NCBI GenBank assembly: GCA_903901335.1
Contig: CAIUQR010000059.1
Coordinates: 62,001-126,000, forward strand
DNA from: an uncultured delta proteobacterium
Lineage (GTDB): Bacteria > Desulfobacterota > Desulfobulbia > Desulfobulbales > Desulfocapsaceae
Direction: 5' to 3'
DNA: 64,000 nucleotides
The translations under genes were made by a program, and so were the position numbers. The notes below the pieces were generated by a model. It was not told where the DNA came from and ran no database searches. It saw nothing but the letters and a program-made list of their open reading frames with translations. Below are positions 15,917 to 26,500 of this stretch, piece by piece; position 1 is the first letter of the stretch; every line of letters begins with the position of its first letter.

Positions 15917-17794
15917 ATGTCAAAAATCCGCGTCCTTCCAGAGCACCTGGCCAACCGGATAGCCGCAGGCGAGGTCGTCGAGCGCCCGGCCTCCGTGGTC
16001 AAAGAGCTGCTGGAAAACAGTCTCGATGCCGGGGCCGACCATATCGAAATCGAGGTTGAGGGTGGCGGAACCCGTCTTATCCGGATCATCGATAACGGCG
16101 AAGGCATGGACGAGGACGATATCCTGCTCTGCCTGGAGCGCCACGGGACATCGAAGATTGCAAGCGATCACGACCTTGGCGCCATCTCGACGCTCGGGTT
16201 TCGCGGCGAGGCCCTGCCGTCCATCGGTTCTGTCGCCAGACTGGTCATCGTCTCCCGCCCCGAGGGCAGAGAACTGGGGACCAGGGTCGTCGCAGATTTC
16301 GGCAGACTCATCAAGGTCCAGGAGACCGGCTGTCCGTGCGGCACGGTGATCGAGATCCGCAATCTCTTCGGCAACACCCCGGCTCGGCGCAAATTCCTGC
16401 GGACTGTCCGGACCGAACTCGGCCATATTGAAGAGGTCGTGAAAAATTACGCCCTGGCCGCCCCGGCAATTACCTTCATCATCAGGATCGACGATAAGGA
16501 GACGATGCATCTGGACGGCGGCGCCCCTCTCGAACGCCGTCTGCGGGACATCATGCATTATACCGGCAACTTCATGGAAGTGGGGAAAAATGCGCCACGG
16601 CGTGCCGAACGGTATGTCCATGGACTTCTGGTGCCGCCGGAGGCCTCAGTCTCCGCATCTGCCGTGCTGCGGCTCTTTGTCAACGGCCGGACGATCAGGG
16701 ACAGAATGATGACCCATGCGGCAGCGGAGGGCATGCGCGGCTTTCTGATGAAGGGACGAAACCCGGCGGGCTTCCTCCATCTCCATCTTCCGGTGACGGA
16801 GGTGGACGTCAATGTCCATCCCGCCAAACACGAGGTCCGCTTCCGGAACACCCATGATATCCATGAGATGATCAGGCAGGCCGTACAGCTTTCGATGCTG
16901 GAGCTGCAGGGATCCATCAGGACGGAGATTTTCCCCATCCCCTCGGCAAAGGAGACGTCTGCTCCGGGAGATAGGAGACCTGTACCCGCCCTGACCTTGA
17001 TTCCACTGGAAAGTGAGCATGCACGGCCCACTCCCCGGCCGCTTCTCTATCCACCGCAAAGGCCGACGGAGGAAGAGATGGATGCGTCAACAGTACCCGC
17101 AGCGGGAAGCCTGCTTGCGACCTTCACTCAGTCATTGCAGACGGCAGAACCCAGTCCTTCGCCAGAGCCGGAAACCCAGGCTGAGCATCCTGTCAGACGA
17201 CCGAACGAGACGCAGGGACATGGTCTGCAGGTCATCGGCCAGTTCCGCGACCTCTATATCTTCTGCCAGTCGGGCGACGGCCTGGTGGTCATCGACCAGC
17301 ATGCAGCCCATGAACGGCTTCTTTTCGAAAAGCTGCGCAGTCAGTTCCTGCAGGGCAGGACAGCAAGCCAGAACCTGCTCTTCCCGGTGACGGTGGAACT
17401 TTCCCTCTTCCAGGCAAGACTTGTCGAAAAAAACAGCACTGAAATTAAACGTCTCGGTTTTGCAGTCGGGGAATTCGGCGGCAACACCTATATCGTCTCG
17501 GCTGTACCGGCGCTTACCGGACAGTGTGACCCCGGCAAATTATTCATGGATATCCTGGAGCAATTCGGCAGCGATACCGGCAGAACCTCCGGTGCCTCCA
17601 GGCTGGAGGATATTCTTGCGGATATGGCCTGCAAAGCAGCGGTCAGATCCGGAGACAGGCTGGCCCCGGCGGAGATTGATGCCCTTTTGACCCGGATGGC
17701 CAGGGCCGATCTCTTTTCCCACTGTCCCCATGGCCGCCCGGTGATCAAACACTTTCAGGCGGAGGAGATAAAGAAATGGTTTTATCGACCGTAA
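15917..17794 (+). CDS. mutL: DNA mismatch repair protein MutL
   Basis: Mismatch repair ATPase/endonuclease (625 aa). The N-terminal GHKL ATPase is clear: RIAAGEVVERPASVVKELLE, NSLDAGA, DNGEGM, GTSKIASDHDL, TLGFRGEAL and the NVHPAKHEVRF motif near residue 305. A Pro/Glu-rich linker spans about 335-435. The C-terminal domain has the DQHAAHERLLFE endonuclease metal motif, ACKAAVRSGD and FSHCPHGRPV, so this is the nicking type of MutL found where MutH is absent. It is first in an overlapping series with the 3D-domain lipoprotein and trmFO. Confidence 0.96.
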   Translation: MSKIRVLPEHLANRIAAGEVVERPASVVKELLENSLDAGADHIEIEVEGGGTRLIRIIDNGEGMDEDDILLCLERHGTSKIASDHDLGAISTLGFRGEALPSIGSVARLVIVSRPEGRELGTRVVADFGRLIKVQETGCPCGTVIEIRNLFGNTPARRKFLRTVRTELGHIEEVVKNYALAAPAITFIIRIDDKETMHLDGGAPLERRLRDIMHYTGNFMEVGKNAPRRAERYVHGLLVPPEASVSASAVLRLFVNGRTIRDRMMTHAAAEGMRGFLMKGRNPAGFLHLHLPVTEVDVNVHPAKHEVRFRNTHDIHEMIRQAVQLSMLELQGSIRTEIFPIPSAKETSAPGDRRPVPALTLIPLESEHARPTPRPLLYPPQRPTEEEMDASTVPAAGSLLATFTQSLQTAEPSPSPEPETQAEHPVRRPNETQGHGLQVIGQFRDLYIFCQSGDGLVVIDQHAAHERLLFEKLRSQFLQGRTASQNLLFPVTVELSLFQARLVEKNSTEIKRLGFAVGEFGGNTYIVSAVPALTGQCDPGKLFMDILEQFGSDTGRTSGASRLEDILADMACKAAVRSGDRLAPAEIDALLTRMARADLFSHCPHGRPVIKHFQAEEIKKWFYRP

Positions 17795-18315
17795 GCCTCT
17801 TTCTCAAGGCCAGGCCCGAGATGCCATCGCCACGGCAACTCTCCCCTTTTCTGCTCCTTCTGCTGTCCGCCCTTCTCTTCAGCGGCTGCGCCAGGCCCCC
17901 ATCCGCCACGATGCAATCAACGGGCCGCATGATGGAGACCACGGCCTACTGCGGAGAATCCGGCTGCGGCGACTGGGAACGGGGAAGCTATAAATATCTG
18001 AAGCTCGATTTCTGGAACCGTTATCAAACCAAGGGACCCAATGCCGGCAAACTCTATTCGGGGCTGACTGCCCACGGCACCAAACCCCATGAACCGACTG
18101 AGTGGCTGTTTGTGAGAGATGGGACTATAGCAGCCGATACCAGATATTATCCCTTCGGCACCCGTATGTATGTGCCGGGATATGGCTGGGGTACGGTCGA
18201 GGACCGGGGAGGTGCCATCAAGGGACCTGACCGGCTCGACCTCTATTTTGACAGCCTGGAACAGGCAAAACAATGGGGCCGAAGGCGGGTCAAGGTCTAT
18301 ATTGAGCATCCATGA
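17776..18315 (+). CDS. 3D-domain lipoprotein
   Basis: A 179-aa predicted lipoprotein (lipobox LFSGC, Cys at residue 38 from this start). The C-terminal half is a 3D (Asp-Asp-Asp) double-psi barrel domain: YYPFGTRMYVPGYGWGTVED then RGGAIKGPDRLDLYF, like the catalytic core of MltA-type and Rpf/YabE-type cell-wall lytic enzymes. The three motif Asp are visible. GGAGGAGAT precedes the ATG at 17776, within the end of mutL; an internal ATG at 17821 would give a more ordinary signal length. Probable role: peptidoglycan cleavage or binding in the envelope. Confidence 0.75.
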   Translation: MVLSTVSLFLKARPEMPSPRQLSPFLLLLLSALLFSGCARPPSATMQSTGRMMETTAYCGESGCGDWERGSYKYLKLDFWNRYQTKGPNAGKLYSGLTAHGTKPHEPTEWLFVRDGTIAADTRYYPFGTRMYVPGYGWGTVEDRGGAIKGPDRLDLYFDSLEQAKQWGRRRVKVYIEHP

Positions 18316-19676
18316 TAAATGATACGCGTATTCTGATAATCGGCGGCGGGCTGGCCGGCTGCGAGGCTGCCTGGCAGGCAGTAAGCAGGAATTGCCCGGT
18401 ACTGCTCTACGACATGAAACCCGCAAAGTTCAGCCCGGCCCACAACTCTCCCCATCTGGCTGAACTGGTCTGCAGCAACTCCCTGCGCGCAAGCGATGTC
18501 GGTTCGGCGGTGGGCCTGTTAAAAGAAGAGATGCGACAGCTGGATTCGCTGATCATGAAGATTGCAGAAAGAACGGCGGTGCCGGCCGGCAGGGCCCTGG
18601 CCGTTGACCGGGATCTGTTCGCAGCATCGGTCACGGAGATCATTGAACACCATCCCTTGATCGAGGTCGTCCGCGAGGAGATTACGGAACTGCCCCCTGA
18701 AAACAGCACCCCGGTGATCCTGGCTACCGGCCCGCTCACCTCCGAGGCGATGGCGGCCTCTCTTGCCGGGCTTACCGGCAGGGAAGGTCTGGCCTTCTAC
18801 GACGCCATCGCCCCCATCGTCCAGGCCGATTCTCTGGATATGGATATCATCTATCAGAAATCCCGCTATGACGACGGACCGGGCGATTATCTGAACTGCC
18901 CGATGGACAAGGAGACCTATCTCCTCTTTATGAAAGAATTGCGGGAAGCAGACTATATGCCGCTGAAGGATTTTGAGGACACGAAATATTTCGAAGGCTG
19001 CCTGCCCATCGAGGTGATGTGCGCCCGCGGCGAGGACACACCGCGCTTCGGGCCGATGAAACCCGTCGGACTTGCCGACCCGAAAACAGGCCGGGATCCG
19101 TACGCGGTGGTGCAGCTCCGCAAGGAAAACCGGGAGGGAACCCATTATAATCTGGTCGGTTTCCAGACCAAACTGACCTACAGTGAACAAAAACGGATCT
19201 TCCGCCTGATCCCCGGAATGGCCAAGGCCGAGTTCGCACGCCTGGGCTCCATCCACCGCAACACCTTCGTCTGCGCCCCGGAGGTACTCGACCCGACCCT
19301 GCAGATGAAGACCCGCCCGGATATCTTCCTGGCCGGTCAGCTCTCCGGGGTGGAAGGCTATGTCGAATCGACGGCAATGGGCCTTCTGGCCGGGATTAAT
19401 GCGGCACGAATCCTGTCAGGCAGCCAGCCCGTCATCCCGCCGCCGGACACGGCTCTCGGCGCCCTGATCGGCCATCTGACCCGAAGCGACCCCAAACACT
19501 TTCAGCCGTCAAATATCAATTTCGGCTTGTTTCCAGCCTGGGACAGGCAGGTCCCCAAGCGCCAGCGCGGCCAGGTCCGGGCCGAGATCGCCCTTGCAGC
19601 GCTTAAAAAATGGCAGGAAGAGACAGAAGACGGAAGACAGGAGCCGGAATTCAGAAGGAAAACAGAGAAGGAATAA
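18312..19676 (+). CDS. trmFO: tRNA (uracil-5-)-methyltransferase TrmFO
   Basis: Folate- and FAD-dependent enzyme that methylates U54 of tRNA (454 aa, typical). The FAD-binding N-terminus IIGGGLAGCEAAWQA, the LVCSNSLRAS motif carrying the conserved Cys, NCPMDKETYL, FEGCLPIEVMC, RFGPMKPVGL and the C-terminal GQLSGVEGYVES are diagnostic. The ATG overlaps the stop of the preceding gene by ATGA. The last ~20 residues are charged and non-conserved. It converges with the primase-helicase gene 39 bases away. Confidence 0.95.
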   Translation: MINDTRILIIGGGLAGCEAAWQAVSRNCPVLLYDMKPAKFSPAHNSPHLAELVCSNSLRASDVGSAVGLLKEEMRQLDSLIMKIAERTAVPAGRALAVDRDLFAASVTEIIEHHPLIEVVREEITELPPENSTPVILATGPLTSEAMAASLAGLTGREGLAFYDAIAPIVQADSLDMDIIYQKSRYDDGPGDYLNCPMDKETYLLFMKELREADYMPLKDFEDTKYFEGCLPIEVMCARGEDTPRFGPMKPVGLADPKTGRDPYAVVQLRKENREGTHYNLVGFQTKLTYSEQKRIFRLIPGMAKAEFARLGSIHRNTFVCAPEVLDPTLQMKTRPDIFLAGQLSGVEGYVESTAMGLLAGINAARILSGSQPVIPPPDTALGALIGHLTRSDPKHFQPSNINFGLFPAWDRQVPKRQRGQVRAEIALAALKKWQEETEDGRQEPEFRRKTEKE

Positions 19677-19715
19677 AACAGAAGGCAGGAAAGCGGCAGC
19701 CAGGAATTAAAAGAT

Positions 19716-21512
19716 TCATTTTTTTGGCTTTTCTCCTGTCTCCTGTTTCTCGATAAAGCCCCAGTACGGATAATCGAGGGCATACCGGCCGATCAGGCCG
19801 GGGCTGTGTTCACGGCTCGCCACCAGCCAGAGCAGATTGCTCCGTTCCGTATTTCTCTCCATCTGCTCCCAGTCCGGAAAGAGGACCATCGCATTATCCG
19901 CACTGTATTCGATATCCCCAGACCCTTTGAAAATACCAAGATGCGGGGTCTCCTTGTAGGATCCTTCCACCCCGCGGGTCAGCTCCGAGATCACCAGGAA
20001 GGAGACCTGCAGCTCATCCCGGATCGATTCAAACTGGCGGAGCCAGGCATCAATCCCGGAACGCCGTTCGGACAGGTCCTTGAACGGCAGCTTATGGAGA
20101 CTGTCGATCACAACCACCGTATATTCGGAGCGGGTTTCATGACGGATAAAATCGATATGGCGCCGCATGATCTCCGGGGTCAGTTTACGGTCATTGATCA
20201 CCCTGAACGAAAAGAGCATTTTTTTGAAATCCCGGCAGGCCTGATCGTAGCGCTGCCGCTCCGGCTCAGACCAGTCTTTCATCCGTATGCGCTGGAGGGA
20301 TAACCTGCTTAAGCGTGAAAGTGTGCGCTGATAGATCCTCTGCCGACCGTTTTCAAAGTCATAATAGAGGACCGGAACGCCCTTCCCGGCCATCTCGGTG
20401 GCGATCTGGATCATAAAAGACGACTTGCCGACCTTTGGCGCTCCGCCGATGACATTGATCCCGTGAATGCCTTCCAGGGCTGTATCAAGTTTTTCAAAAC
20501 CCGAGCACAGGGCACCGTATTCGTCTCCCGTCTCCTGGTCCAGACGGTCAAAGAACCGGATCTCCTCTCTTTTTGGGCTGGCAAACGGGGAAAAGGCCCG
20601 GGAAGTGGTGATCATGGAAGAGACCACGGTACGAAAATTCCTGTCCTTGTCCCTGGCCAGCTGCCAGAGACTGTAATTCCGGGACAGGCCGCCCGGCCAG
20701 TTGAACAGACGAACCTTGTAGCCGACCCTTGCCGCAACAGACCTGGCCGCGGCCTCTGATTCGGCATTGTTGACCATCACGATAAAAAGCGTATTAACAA
20801 AGGCAAACCGATCAGGATCGATCGCCTCCAGGGTCTGGCAATCCGGAACCGCAATACCCGGGAAGCCGAGCTGCTTTAAGGTCAGCAGATTATCCTCGCC
20901 TTCACAGAGAAACAGGGTGCCGTTCTCACAGCGCTCAATATCCTGGACATTGAACAGCTGAAACCTCTCCGAAAAAAAGCGCTCATCGCCATGCCAGAAA
21001 AAATCCCCGGTCTTATCGGGAAAGACACAGCGCGCCGAATAGCAGTTGCCGTCATTCTGGATATACGGATAGACTATATAACGGCCATTAAAACCGATGC
21101 GCATCTCGCTGAGCGCGGTCGCCGCGACATCAGCCTGCTGAAAACGAGCAAGAATGTCGGGAGTCATCCGGTCCTGATAGTTTTTGATCTCGGTATTGAT
21201 ATTCCGGGTCGGGTAATCGGCCTGGAGCAGAAACGGCTCCCGGTCAGGGTCGAAGCCAGGCGCCTCGACGGGATCAATGCCTGCAATCCGGGCAAACCAG
21301 AGGGGAAAGCCTCCCGGCACACAACGGTTCAGGCACCGGAAATACCCATGGAAAAAGCCATCCCTGTTCAGAAAGACAATGAGTTTTCCGGCGGCCTCCC
21401 GGCCATTCTGCAGACAGAAGGGACAGTCGGCTGTCAGGGTGTTTTTCTCAATACACCCGTTCGGAAGATGCATCCGGTAAAATTGCGAGATCGGATCGAG
21501 ACGTTCAATCAT
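19716..21512 (-). CDS. Primase-helicase (CHC2 finger, TOPRIM-like, RecA/DnaB-type ATPase)
   Basis: A 598-aa protein arranged like phage T7 gp4/Twinkle. Residues ~28-70 form a zinc-finger-like region (CPFC then CLNRC). Residues ~195-275 are TOPRIM-like, with FLCEGEDNLLTLKQLG; the Asp pair expected in the following strand reads VMVNNAESE, so the DxD metal site is absent. Residues ~350-560 are a RecA/DnaB-like ATPase with Walker A IGGAPKVGKSS and VVVIDSLHKLP as the Walker B strand. I infer an active helicase with an impaired primase. There are no phage structural genes nearby, so it stands alone, possibly a prophage-derived or repair helicase. Confidence 0.7.
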   Translation of the reverse strand: MIERLDPISQFYRMHLPNGCIEKNTLTADCPFCLQNGREAAGKLIVFLNRDGFFHGYFRCLNRCVPGGFPLWFARIAGIDPVEAPGFDPDREPFLLQADYPTRNINTEIKNYQDRMTPDILARFQQADVAATALSEMRIGFNGRYIVYPYIQNDGNCYSARCVFPDKTGDFFWHGDERFFSERFQLFNVQDIERCENGTLFLCEGEDNLLTLKQLGFPGIAVPDCQTLEAIDPDRFAFVNTLFIVMVNNAESEAAARSVAARVGYKVRLFNWPGGLSRNYSLWQLARDKDRNFRTVVSSMITTSRAFSPFASPKREEIRFFDRLDQETGDEYGALCSGFEKLDTALEGIHGINVIGGAPKVGKSSFMIQIATEMAGKGVPVLYYDFENGRQRIYQRTLSRLSRLSLQRIRMKDWSEPERQRYDQACRDFKKMLFSFRVINDRKLTPEIMRRHIDFIRHETRSEYTVVVIDSLHKLPFKDLSERRSGIDAWLRQFESIRDELQVSFLVISELTRGVEGSYKETPHLGIFKGSGDIEYSADNAMVLFPDWEQMERNTERSNLLWLVASREHSPGLIGRYALDYPYWGFIEKQETGEKPKK

Positions 21513-21554
21513 GGCAGATATACCTGATTAAAGAGCAATTAAAACAATGCATGG

Positions 21555-23285
21555 TCACAGTTTCTCCTTGCCTGCATCTGCCAGGCCCTTCAGTTCATTC
21601 TGATCCAGCACCCGGCCGAAACGCACATGCACCGAATACTCGTTTCCGACTACAGGCTGGCTGCGAACGGCAAGGATAATACCGGTCATACTGAATTCCG
21701 GGATAATTTTCGACGCCATTGTCAAATGCACCTTCCTGCCAAAAAGCAGCCGGGCATTTTTCTTTTGGGAGATCCGCAGGAAAAAAGCCACTCCGCCTGC
21801 AGAAATATCGAAGAGTTCGCCTTTTGCCCCGATCCCTGTTTCTTTGCCGTCCTTATCTAGCAGGGACATTGCCACCCGACCGGCAATACGTATTCGCCCG
21901 AATACCCTTCGCTCGCGCCCCATCTTTCTGAAAGACTCGTGGGGGATTTTAAATCTCATGCAGAAATCATTCAGTTTTGATTCCAAAGCCGGATAATTTT
22001 TCTGCCATTTCTGTAATTTATCCATCTTTAAACACGACAATTCCGCTCCGAGACTCCGGGCGCTTATGGTCCAGACCGATGTCTCAAAAAAAGTACCGGC
22101 GCCCAGGATTTCTCCCGGCCCGATGGTCTTGACCTGAATATCTTTGCCATGCTCCTGGAAAAAAAGTTCGACCCTGCCGCTGTTGATGAAATAGAGAGCC
22201 GACTGTGGCGAACCCTGTTTAACGATTACTTCCCCCTTGGTAAACCGTTTATGTTCCATGGAATGGTAGAGGGTGGAAAATTCACTGGGGTCAAGGACAG
22301 CCCGCAGGGCCGACCAGACGGCAAAATGGTCGGTATTGATGGCGGCATTCTTCTCATTTTCAATTATTTCCGCTGCCTTGATGATATCCGACAAGGCCAT
22401 CGGATCAATCTCTATAAGCCATTCGCGCAGGTTTTCCGCATCTTCAAATCTTCTCTTCCTGGCTATTTCGGCAATCATCTCTTTCAAAAGCCGCATCCCT
22501 TCCGCCTTCTCACCTTTTGCCAGGAGTTCGCGGATCTGCTGTTCTTCTGGAAGACTGGTAATGGACATGGCATCCCCTCTCTCAGGTGCATGCAGGTTTT
22601 CCTGTGCGGTCGACGCTGGACCTACCGATTTCGATTGGACCGGATTTTTCTTTTCTGCCGGCAGACTCCTCCTGATCTGTTTGATCGCTGTCTCGGCTGC
22701 CAGCAGGGTATCATTCCCCGAATCCGGAGTGCTTTTCAAAAACTCCTGCAGAGATCGGAGCCCCTGCTCGGAGGGGCAGGAACCCAGCGCTTGACAGAGC
22801 GAGAGAAGAAGCCTGTCCCGTATTTCTGCCTTGAAATTCCTCTCTTCCCCGAGAAGTCGAATCAGTTCCTGGACCACTTCAATATCACCATAGGGGACCA
22901 GGGCATTCACAATCTGCGGTTTCAGGGCCTGTCGTGACTCGGCCAGCGCCTGCAACAGTATTTCTTTCCTGCTGTTCGGATCCGCCAGCTTTGTCATGAC
23001 CGCAGTACAGCCATTCACGATCTCCGCGTCGGAATCGGAATGTCCCGTACTGACTAACAGGTAGCCGATCTTCGTTCTGTAAAAATAGAAGCGTCCGTTT
23101 TCAAAAAAGAAAATTGCTGCAATCGGGCCACCGATAGATTCGATGGTCTTTGCGATTCCGAAAAATCCATCACCTCCATCCAGCCATTTCCGGTCGGATT
23201 CAAAAAGGACCTCACCGTTCTCAGAGAGAAGAAAAAGGCCATATACAGAGGTGATGGTAGAGATTTCATGGAAGAGTTTTTCCAT
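21555..23285 (-). CDS. Roadblock-like / cyclic-nucleotide-binding / PilZ signalling protein
   Basis: A 576-aa protein. It begins with a Roadblock/LC7-like fold (MEKLFHEISTITSVYGLFLL), then a helical repeat segment. Next is a cNMP-binding domain at about residues 345-460 (GEVIVKQGSPQSALYFINSG, then IGPGEILGAGTFFE), followed by a C-terminal PilZ domain with RVFGR (RxxxR) and DISAGGV (DxSxxG), the c-di-GMP-binding residues. The C-terminal ~490 residues are clearly paralogous to the next gene upstream. I chose the ATG at 23285 because the Roadblock fold starts there; a 44-codon upstream extension looks non-coding. It may join cAMP-type and c-di-GMP signals. Confidence 0.7.
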   Translation of the reverse strand: MEKLFHEISTITSVYGLFLLSENGEVLFESDRKWLDGGDGFFGIAKTIESIGGPIAAIFFFENGRFYFYRTKIGYLLVSTGHSDSDAEIVNGCTAVMTKLADPNSRKEILLQALAESRQALKPQIVNALVPYGDIEVVQELIRLLGEERNFKAEIRDRLLLSLCQALGSCPSEQGLRSLQEFLKSTPDSGNDTLLAAETAIKQIRRSLPAEKKNPVQSKSVGPASTAQENLHAPERGDAMSITSLPEEQQIRELLAKGEKAEGMRLLKEMIAEIARKRRFEDAENLREWLIEIDPMALSDIIKAAEIIENEKNAAINTDHFAVWSALRAVLDPSEFSTLYHSMEHKRFTKGEVIVKQGSPQSALYFINSGRVELFFQEHGKDIQVKTIGPGEILGAGTFFETSVWTISARSLGAELSCLKMDKLQKWQKNYPALESKLNDFCMRFKIPHESFRKMGRERRVFGRIRIAGRVAMSLLDKDGKETGIGAKGELFDISAGGVAFFLRISQKKNARLLFGRKVHLTMASKIIPEFSMTGIILAVRSQPVVGNEYSVHVRFGRVLDQNELKGLADAGKEKL

Positions 23286-23577
23286 ACTTCGTGATCGCTG
23301 CCCTCCCCGGCCGATTAGATGTGATTGACACAGTCCATTCTGGACTGTGATTTCTATCAGGAAGGCAAGTATATTTTGAAAGTCAGAGGCTGTACAGGAA
23401 AAAGCGCATCCCGACAAACGCCCTCAGGTGATGCGCCCCGGCAATCCCTCACGAAGGTCTTTTGAAATACAGACAAGGAGGGTACCTCTGAGCTGAACAG
23501 CGGTTTCCAGGATGTATGTATAAAACAAGGTTTTCATCTCATTCCAGGCACCTGGAAAAACCATGTCCGGATGAGCA

Positions 23578-26500
23578 CTACTTTGTTTGTTTTCCAGCAT
23601 CGATGATTCCCAGAAAGTCATCTCTGCCAAGGGGCTGATCAAAGCTTACATGGGCCGAATATTCATTGTGCATGACCCGATGGGGACGGACGGCAACGAT
23701 TGTCCCCTCCGTGCTGAAAGCCCCGCCGGAAACAACCAGTTCCACGGGCAACACAACACGCACATTTCTCCCGAGAAGGAGACGGGCGTTTTTCTTTTGG
23801 GCAAGATGAACAAAGAAGGAAATGCCGCCGGGAGAGATATCGGTCAGGTCGCCTTTGGAGGCGATACCGGTATCTTTGCCGTAACGATCGAGAAGAACAG
23901 TGGTCACACGACCCGAAATCGAAACCCTCTCGTCTCCCCTCCGGTCTTTTCCTATTCTCGAAAAATAATCCTTAAGCCCATCGAATTTCATGCAAAAATC
24001 ATGTAATTTTGATTCGAGCGCCGGATATTCCCTCTGCCAGCTCTTTATTTTTTCCAATGCCAGTACGGAGATCTCGGCATATCCTAACGCGGCAACGTTG
24101 ATCGTCCAGACCGAGGCATCAAAAAACGCGCTTGCCCCTACAACCTCACCGCGTCCCATAATCTTGACCAGTGTTTCACCTTCATTGTCATAATAGAAGA
24201 GTTTCACCCTGCCGCTGTTGATAAAATACAAAGAAGGGTGAATCTCTCCCTGTTTGATAATTAAGCTCTCCGTAGTATATTGTTTATGTTCAAGAGAATA
24301 ATATAAGGCATTGAATTCTTCAGTCGTCAAAATATCATACAACGCAAACCATGTCTCCAGATGATCCTTATCTATCGATGATGTTTTCTCGTTTTCAATA
24401 ATTTCCGCAGCCCGAATGATCTCTGTCAGGGCCAGGGGATCGATTTTAATGAGCCAGTCGCGTAATTTTTCCGCCTGATCAAACTGTTTCAACCGGGCAG
24501 TCTTTTCGATAAGATCCGTCAGAAAGACCTTCGCCCTGCCGTTGTTCCTCTGTTCCAGAAGATCTCTGACCTGCTGTTCTTCAGGAAAATCAGTTATATA
24601 TTCAATTTTTTGATTGTTATCCGCCAATACTACCGCAGGGATAGTATCTTCCGGATCAGTCGGCAGCTGCTTCTGAGGAGAAAGCCTGCTTTTTTTCTGT
24701 CTGTTTATTTCGATCTGCTGCAATGCGCTCTCAGCCGATTTCCAGACCTCTGAATCAAGTCTTCTGTCCCTGCCCTTCCCCTGCGGGGAGAGAAATTCTT
24801 CAAGAGCATTGAGCCCATCCTTCGAAGAAGATCGGGCCAGTGTCCGGCATACCTGCATGACAAGTGTCGATCTGATATCACGAGAAAAATTCTTCTGCTC
24901 CCGCAAAAGGCCGGCCAGATCCTCCGCGACTTCATCGTCAACCAAAGGAGTGAGCGCTTTGACGACCTGGACCTTCATTGTCTCGCTGGCCAGCGGCAGG
25001 GCCCGGAGCAAGGCCTTCTTCCGGTTATTGCCGCTGATCTTGTAGACGCAGACGAAGGCCTCACGCTGAACCCGCAGATCATCATGACTTAAGAATCCCA
25101 GCGCAACACCCACATGCTCTTCGTTACCGGTCTCAGCCAGGAGTTTAAGCAGATTCCGTTTGCCGAACCATGGCATCGGTTCAGGTAGCTGTTCGATGAG
25201 TACCGGTGCCAACAGAGGACCCATATTGGCAAGGAGATCCAATATTTTTATCCGTTCACCGGCATTGTTGGACGAGAGAAGAGTCGTGATCAGAAAACGG
25301 GCGGCAATCGGACCCTGCATGCTGAATCTCTGTGCCAGAATCTCGTCACTCGGGTCAGCCAGACACTGCGAAAGAAGCAAGGGCAGGAGTGTTCTGTCGA
25401 TAAACTGGTCCTGGACCCTGCCCGTCATCGCCCGGACCGGAGCAGACTTTTGTATCGTCCCGGAACGGATCCTGAAAAACACGTTCAGGATCTGGTCCGC
25501 CTTCTTGTAATTACCAACCCTCCAGCCGTGCAGCATGATATGATGAAGTACGGTGATAATTTTTTCATACACGGAATCCCCGCCGTCTACCTCTTTGACC
25601 CAGACAAGGAGAGGGCCGGTCAACTTATCCAGCCAATCCCATTTTCTCGCATTCAAAAGAATTTCGCCTATACGGCCAAGACTCTGGCTCAATCGTGACT
25701 GTACCTTTCTGTCACCCTTGAGCAGCTCCTTTGCGACGTTTTCAACCAGTAAAGCGGCAGCAGCATCTTTTCCATTGGCGAGCAATCGTTCAACGGTCTG
25801 CGGCAGATGGAAGACAATCTCATCATTCTGTAAGACAGCGGTATTCCCTTGGAGTATCGCGTTCAAACCGGCCTGGATTCGTTTGCTCCGCCGCTCCTCC
25901 TCACCTGATTCAATCATCTTGCGGGCTTTTTCCAGTGCCTGAAACTGTCTCCCTCTCGTTGTGTCGAGCAATCGGGAGATTGTATTGCTGACCAGATAAA
26001 ACTGGCTGGAATCGGATCCGAATTTCTCAACAGATGTCTTTTCCTTTTCATGAAGATAGTCAATTACCTTTCTGATATCATCATTGCTTACCCTCGCCAT
26101 GAGTGAAGCAAAGAGGGCCTCCCCGAATGCACCTGGAAAACTCTGGGATAACAGGAACCCAAGGGCCCGGCCTTTCAACCCCTGGAGAAGGAGAACCGCG
26201 GCCTTCGAGGCCACATCAACCTTCTGAACATGGTTGAGCAGCTCATCTGCATTTTCGACTACCTGCTCAAAAACCGGAGAAAGGTCCACCATCTCCTTTT
26301 TCCGGACCTCCTGCAGCGCCCTGGCTATACTGCCGGTTATCGTTTGTGCAGCCTGATCCGGGTCTCTGAAAATATCGAGAACCTCCCTGCCGGTCGTGTG
26401 ATCGTCATGTTTTCCGGAAAGATAGGCGATCCATTCATCCTTTATATCAGGCAGGGAGGAAAAAAACGATCCAAGCGCCTTTTCCGGATCCTCCCTGTTC

